From Capitulum mitella (Eukaryota; Arthropoda; Thecostraca; Pollicipedomorpha; Pollicipedidae): DNA of 64,000 bases. Position 1 is the first letter of the stretch; each line of letters begins with the position of its first letter. Under the pieces are notes generated by a model. That model did no database searches. It was not told the origin of the DNA and was given only the letters and a program-made list of their open reading frames with translations. Shown here one piece after another: positions 59,001 through 64,000 of the stretch. The stretch lies in the NCBI GenBank assembly GCA_030062745.1, contig CP099848.1:11181501-11245500 (forward strand), read 5' to 3'. Position numbers and translations under genes: made by a program.

Positions 59001-60670
59001 CTGAATCAAAAACTGTAATGACCTCAAATATCAACGAAGAGCAACACGGTTCTTTTGGTAATGAATCGCCTTGACCTTCCGCAACTGTAGACTTGTGAGG
59101 TGTGATACATATTCAGAACTGATTTCTACGAGTTACAGCCTGCCAATAGTTCATTTCATAACACCCAGTAAAGGCGAGACATTCCCCTTAAATTAAAGCT
59201 CATGTCAAGAAGGTATTAGTTAGGACTGCCACACCTCATCAGTGACTACCTGATCATGACCTCAGTTCAAATATCTCGCACCTTTTCCATATTCATTATC
59301 GCAGCTATGAATAGCAGCGATATCCTAATTCACGTTTGCGTCTCGGAGATCGTTTACGTAAAAGCTGTGAGCCCGCAGAGGTCACTGCCTGACCTTGACC
59401 ACAGGCGAGTATCTCTGCGGTACGCTCTTACGGTCTGGCGTTTACGAGCCTTCACGATAAACGCGGAGTCCCTTGGGCTTCTATTTGACGTTCTTGGCCG
59501 GATCTATGCGACGTTCTCGGCCGGGTAGATTCGTCGCACACGGCACACCACTCATGACTATTTCGAGTTGTTGAGACCAATTTATGCCGCATATTGAGTC
59601 ATGAAGATCATTTATACATGCCCCTTGAGTGACCTGCCTCAGTTCATCGCCTCGCCCGGACGACATGGGATGTGGATGTTCTGCGACAACTTCCGGAACT
59701 TCTTTTCCGATGTCCCTGCGCATATGAAGACCAGCATCATAAATTTCTTACAGCAAAGTAAAGTAGTCCATGCCAACACATGACGATTGACGAAAACTAC
59801 GTGACGTACCAACATGAAATAATTACGATTCAGAACAAATCTTATGTCAGATTAAAGCGTTGGGAAGGAAACAAATGTGTTATCGGACCCCCTATACGAA
59901 GTCGACTTCAGGTCAAAACTTTGGTGCCTTTTTAAATTCTTATTACTAGTTCTGAGTGAAAGGGACGCGCAGAAACGAAAGCCTAGGCCCCAAAGCCCAG
60001 TTAGTCAAAGCCCTGACCCGTCAGAACTCATGAGGACTGCTAGAAGAGACTAAAAAGAGCCGCCCATCTTTAAACCAGTCGGTGCAGGATGGTCGATAAT
60101 CATGGCGCATAGAAATTATGTGATCATGGGAATTAGGATATCCGCCTTGCTCGTATTCTTTGTTTCGTGTGTAGGGTGCTTCAATGGGCTCGCACTTGTT
60201 TCGGTGAACGTGTCTGGAAGTTCTCATTTTTGCTGTTAACCATACCTATGAAGAGGCCAATATCTGGTCACATTAATAATTCGCCCTGCTGAGGACGGCT
60301 ACTGGCTAAGTCAAGAACCGACAAAACCGCCAGAAACTTCTAGACGGAAGCGGTAAACAAAACAATGGCCAGGCTTATGTATTCACGGTGTCTTCAACCT
60401 TCAACTGTCGACATAGCGTATGCATTCCAAAGCGGCTAGGACCGTCTGTAAATGGCTAGCTGTCTCCGCCCATTGTTCGTGGGCTATGAAGTTATCTTGG
60501 GAATAACGCCACCGTACGTAGCGTGACATCGTAAGCTAAACAAAGATGTGTGTAAATTTAGCCCGAGCGTGCTGAATTGCGTGGCGTTGGTGTCCGATCC
60601 CATGCTACCTACTTCGCTGTCCACTCGCACTACTAAGTGTGCCACTCCGGTGGAACTCAGACACAACGAG
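56073..60670. other. No gene recognised; one possible transposon fragment
   Basis: Open frames are short and unrelated to known families. 56224-56290 holds clustered AGGTCA/TGACCT half-sites. 57560-57745 looks like a MITE fragment: a GGACATGTCCC palindrome, TTTTGGCAAAATGGG and C-rich stretches. Confidence 0.4.
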
Positions 60671-60800
60671 CAGGGACGGATCCAAGGGGGGTTGGCGAGC
60701 TGGACGCCTCTCTTCGCTCCAAGGGGAGGGCAAAATGTTTTTCATCCCTGCCCATTGGTATTTTGGAGTCCTTACCCATCAAGACGCCAAATGCAAAGCC
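60671..60800 (+). mobile_element. hAT-like terminus fragment
   Basis: It begins CAGGGACGGATCCAAGGGGG, akin to the GGATCCAG-type end at 31835. The matching other end and a duplication were not found. Confidence 0.4.
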
Positions 60801-60879
60801 CTTAACTGCTGGAGGCGGCGATGCGGTATGGTCGTCCGTTATCTAAAATGCGTCCGTGTGAAAACCTCTAGGATGGTGT

Positions 60880-61129
60880 CAGCCAGGATTTTCCTCAGGG
60901 GGCGGCCAAATGTCAGATTTTGCCATATGCCATTTACATGTGACGAAATTTGGAGGAGAAAACGGCAATTTTGTGCAATTTGTCTCATATTTGACGCACT
61001 GGAAGGCATGTAATGCTTGCTTTTGCAACATATATTTGGTCACTGTTCCATGTTTCTGCTATACATCTAATGTAGATCGCTTGGCTCAGGGGGTCACGAC
61101 CCCCACGACCCCCCTTGGCGACGTCCCTG
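60880..61129 (-). mobile_element. hAT-type MITE, 250 bp, with perfect 8-bp duplication
   Basis: It is flanked by GATGGTGT at 60872-60879 and again at 61130-61137. The right end read inwards is CAGGGACGTCGCCAAGG. The left end is shortened to CAGCCAGGATTTTCC. The interior matches the 55794 copy in reverse, including GGCCAAATGTCAGATTTTGC and GCTTTTGCAACATATAT. Confidence 0.85.
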
Positions 61130-61137
61130 GATGGTGT

Positions 61138-62104
61138 ATGGGAGCCCGGTCGTTCAAAATGCGCTCTATGACATCAAGCAAGACATGACATACACGCATA
61201 CCCGTGTGATGGAGTATGCGTGTCCTGCTGTTCAAAAGGCGCTGCTGAGATCAGGGGCGCTGCTATGGTCAGCCTCGGTCCAGGAAGAGACGAACTCAAA
61301 TTTAGGGTCCCCAATCACCCTCAGATTGGGAAATCTTTCCTGGTTTTCCCCACTCTTTATTTCCACCAGCCCCTAAAACAAAATCGAACTAGGCTATTGC
61401 TTTACGTAGAAATTAAGAAAAAAAGTGTGATAGGTGAAACATTTTGCATGTTGTGATTTTACGCGGGCTTACACATACATGTGCGAGCGAAAAGGTAGTT
61501 CAGAAGTAGGATGCTTGAGAGACATACAAACAAACTAAGTTCGATTCCTGGTCTTTGCGCTGGATATGGCTAATTTTGTACACTGTTTTGACTCCTGCCC
61601 ATTTTCCTTCCTGCCTTCCACTGGCCGGCTGGCCCTTTGCCACGTGACGGCGAACTGGCATCAGTAACAGATCGGCAAGTGGTGGGCAGACGACCTCCCG
61701 ATTCGCTCCCATGCGCATACGCTTTGGGTTACTCCCTGAGGCGCACTCCTTTTGCTTACCGTTCGTTCCCGTGTGCGTTCGCTCACGGCTGCACTCTGAG
61801 ACGCTCTCTTATTTCATTGCCGTCGCCCTTGCGCGCTGTTCAGAGGTACTCTGACTGTTCAGAGGTACTGGGAGGCGCACCTTTCTCCGGCCCTATATGT
61901 TGGTCTTGCGGCAAGGTGGAATGTACCGTTATGCATGTGGATAGATTATTGCTGCGTAGTGTATCCTTGACGGCAAGTTAATCGCGCTTCTGTTGGCTGT
62001 CGGGTTAGACGAAAGATTAGTAAAAGAAGTCGTTTTTGAATCCAGGTGTTGTTTCAGTCCGATATGACTTGAGGCGCGGGCTGCTAGCGGGGGCGTCGAT
62101 TTCT
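61138..62104. other. No gene recognised
   Basis: 61660-61830 repeats a GCGTTCGCTCACGGCTGCACTCTGAG-like unit two or three times. No coding signal. Confidence 0.4.
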
Positions 62105-62285
62105 ATCAATGACTGGGTGGGCCGAATGATTGGCTGAACCAAGCCGAGGGCCCGACAATCTCACTTCTCCCAAGTGTGGGTTTCTCAACGGATTTAGCCC
62201 ATTTTATTTAGACCAACGCAAATTTTCAGTTTTTTTTTGTTACTGTTTACCAAATAAAAAATTGCGCTTATCCCCACGTATATAG
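62105..62285. repeat. Second copy of the dispersed repeat at 1935-2110
   Basis: Shares GGGCCCGACAA, AGTGTGGGTTTCT, AACGGATTTAGCCCA and an AATAAAAAA tail region with the first copy. It ends about 95 bp before the piggyBac-type MITE copy D. Confidence 0.6.
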
Positions 62286-62304
62286 GTATAGATATTGAAA
62301 GCAG

Positions 62305-62325
62305 ATAGAAAGATAGATAGATACA
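62305..62325. repeat. (GATA)n microsatellite
   Basis: Short, slightly imperfect GATA/GAAA run. Confidence 0.8.
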
Positions 62326-62379
62326 TCGCTTAAGACTTAAGTTGCGGTTATTCTTTTCGTTATTATTACTCATTTCCCA

Positions 62380-63615
62380 TTAACCCTATTCCCGGCAGGG
62401 GAGGTGGGGGGGGGGGCTGAATTCGCCCCCTTAGGTTTTTTGCTTGCTTATTCCAGGCTTTTGGATGCAACTTCACGAAACTTGGTGATTTTTCCTAGCT
62501 ATTCTTTCTATGCATTGTGACAAAATTTCGAAACTCATTTGGCTCAGTGGCAGAGCCAGGCAACGTTTTAGGGAGGCACCTTAGGCCATTTTTGGCTCTG
62601 TTGAGGATAAAAGGAAAATGGCGGCCAAAAATAGCGCTTTTAAGATAGAAGTTAAAACTTTATATGAATATATAGCTTAATAATTGGGCAGCATACAAGT
62701 ACAATATGTTTGTCTGAGGCAACTTTACAAGGTCAAGCCAAGATCATAAGTTAAAATTTTGTTTTACAGTAATGATTTCGGTGCCATTTTTTAATCCCAA
62801 ACCCAGAAAACATATAACGTGGAAGGATGCCCTCTACTTGTGCACCAAGTTTCAGCTCAATATCAGGTCGGGTCACGGAGCTATGACCTTAAATGTCAGT
62901 GCGCGTACCCTATATCACAATAGCCGTAACACGGAATTTTTGTCGTAGAGTGGATTCAAATGGTCGAAAACGTTTACAGATCATACTAAATGCACACGAG
63001 ATCATTCCAAGTGACTCCAAGGTCACTGGAGGTCATTTAAGGTCAAAGGTCACAAGTTGATCTGAAGACCATGTGACCATGACAGTTCACTTTTTTCATG
63101 TCCCTGGCACCGCCTGCGCTAACATTATACAAACATTGCAATACGATCTGCACTTGTTTAGCACTTGCACTTGTTATATCATGACTAGTAGAAGCTGAAA
63201 AAGTGCTTTTACCTTTTTTGTTCATGCAGTTTTCGAAAAAACTAATCCTCGTATTTTCGAAACCCTGTGAACGCCTATGAATTTTCCCAGAATTTCAAAT
63301 GTGTGCACCAATGGCAAAAGTCCTATCCACAGTCTCTCGATTCATGCCAATTTCATCGAAATCAGTCCATAAACAATGGAGTTATAAGAAATCCAAAAGT
63401 ACCCCCATTTTGATATTTTTGCCCCCTGTATCCACTCCTTCCAGAATTTTGAGAATTTCGTTGTTTCAAAGTGTGGTTTACGACATGGCAAATCGATTGC
63501 CATTTGTTGCGATGAAATCGGATGTGTAGTTCTCGAGATCTCAGGGGAGAGGGAGGGACCGAATCCCCCTGCCAGGAATCTGCCATACCGTGTTGTCCTC
63601 CGGGAATAGAGTTAA
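62380..63615 (-). mobile_element. piggyBac-type MITE copy D, both termini present
   Basis: The left terminus is TTAACCCTATTCCCGG (62380-62395). The right terminus is CCGGGAATAGAGTTAA (63600-63615). They are inverted repeats with one mismatch, each bordered by TTAA. TTAA duplication plus CC(C/T)T-type ends is the piggyBac signature. At 1.2 kb with no intact transposase it is nonautonomous. It carries an AGGTCA array at 63020-63052. It defines the ends of the family to which copies A-C belong. Confidence 0.75.
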
Positions 63616-63983
63616 AACCGGCAGAAAATATTGGGGTGGGGAGGGGCAAACCAGCATTGGGGACCCAAATCGGCAACGAGTGGGTCAGGACCCTCTCAAA
63701 AGAACATTAATTGTCCCCCCTGGATGGTATCTGAGGTGAACTACAGTGGGGGAGCGTCACAATGTCACACGTCACACGTCATCAAACTGAAACTAATAAA
63801 ATGTGTTTCCGGGCGTGTGGCGAACGAGGCTCCCCGTCTTCTCCCCTTAAGTCATCGGTGTGGCTTGCATGCTGTTAGGTTTCCCACCGTATAATAATAA
63901 ACTGGGCACGCTGCTCAGAACTTCAAACCATTCAAACTTTTTGTTTTACTACTGTTGGGCTCCACCGTCGCCGTCCGCCCCAG
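63616..63983. other. No gene seen
   Basis: Ordinary spacer ending in a pyrimidine-rich stretch before a possible splice acceptor at 63982-63983. Confidence 0.4.
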
Positions 63984-64000
63984 AACCTCTTCAACAAGCC
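63984..64000 (+). CDS. Possible start of an internal exon cut by the window end
   Basis: A pyrimidine-rich CCGTCGCCGTCCGCCCCAG is followed by AACCTCTTCAACAAGCC, which in one phase reads N-L-F-N-K with G/C-ending codons like the exons elsewhere in this window. Only 17 bases are visible, so no product can be named. Confidence 0.25.

Overview
The window is nuclear DNA from an animal, almost certainly an arthropod. The two large multi-exon genes resemble arthropod orthologues. A small secreted Gly/His/Pro/Tyr-rich protein gene has a typical arthropod cuticle-gene layout: TATA box, TCAGT initiator and a Met-Lys first exon. Introns, GT-AG junctions, minisatellites, MITEs and decayed retroelements rule out a prokaryote. 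The very GC-rich exons, abundant minisatellites and cuticle-like gene suggest a crustacean, perhaps a barnacle, but that is inference and no species is claimed.

Layout. 1-10.4 kb is repeat-rich DNA: tandem repeats, three piggyBac-type MITE copies and a dead LINE reverse transcriptase. It also holds the probable 5' intron of the first gene. 10.46-21.25 kb (+) is a complete ACAP/centaurin-beta Arf-GAP gene (BAR, PH, ArfGAP, ankyrin), assembled here as 15 coding exons and about 815 residues. A 3-kb convergent intergenic stretch follows. 24.28-31.24 kb (-) is a complete syntrophin gene (split PH1, PDZ, PH2, SU) in 10 coding exons and about 512 residues. 31.8-34.8 kb holds hAT-type nonautonomous elements and a CpG-rich segment that may be a divergent promoter. 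36.1-39.8 kb (+) is a ten-finger C2H2 zinc-finger gene with a poly(A) signal near 40.67 kb. 41.8-43.5 kb (-) is the cuticle-like gene, with a likely frameshift in its coding minisatellite. From 43.6 kb to the end no intact gene was recognised. That part holds minisatellites (two in inverted orientation about 3 kb apart), a Penelope-like reverse-transcriptase remnant, two hAT MITEs with 8-bp target duplications, and a piggyBac-type MITE with both termini. A possible exon begins at the last 17 bases.

Function. The named genes are unrelated neighbours, not an operon. ACAP controls Arf6-dependent membrane recycling. Syntrophin is a membrane-cytoskeleton adaptor of the dystrophin complex. The zinc-finger protein is probably a DNA-binding regulator, and the small secreted protein is probably cuticular or matrix.

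The least ordinary signals are structural. Tandem duplications copy splice acceptors and exon starts. AGGTCA half-sites are arrayed at 10-bp spacing inside the piggyBac-type MITEs. CpG-poor domains sit over the 5' parts of genes, as expected from germline methylation. Gene models were built by reading splice sites by eye; no database search or alignment program was run.
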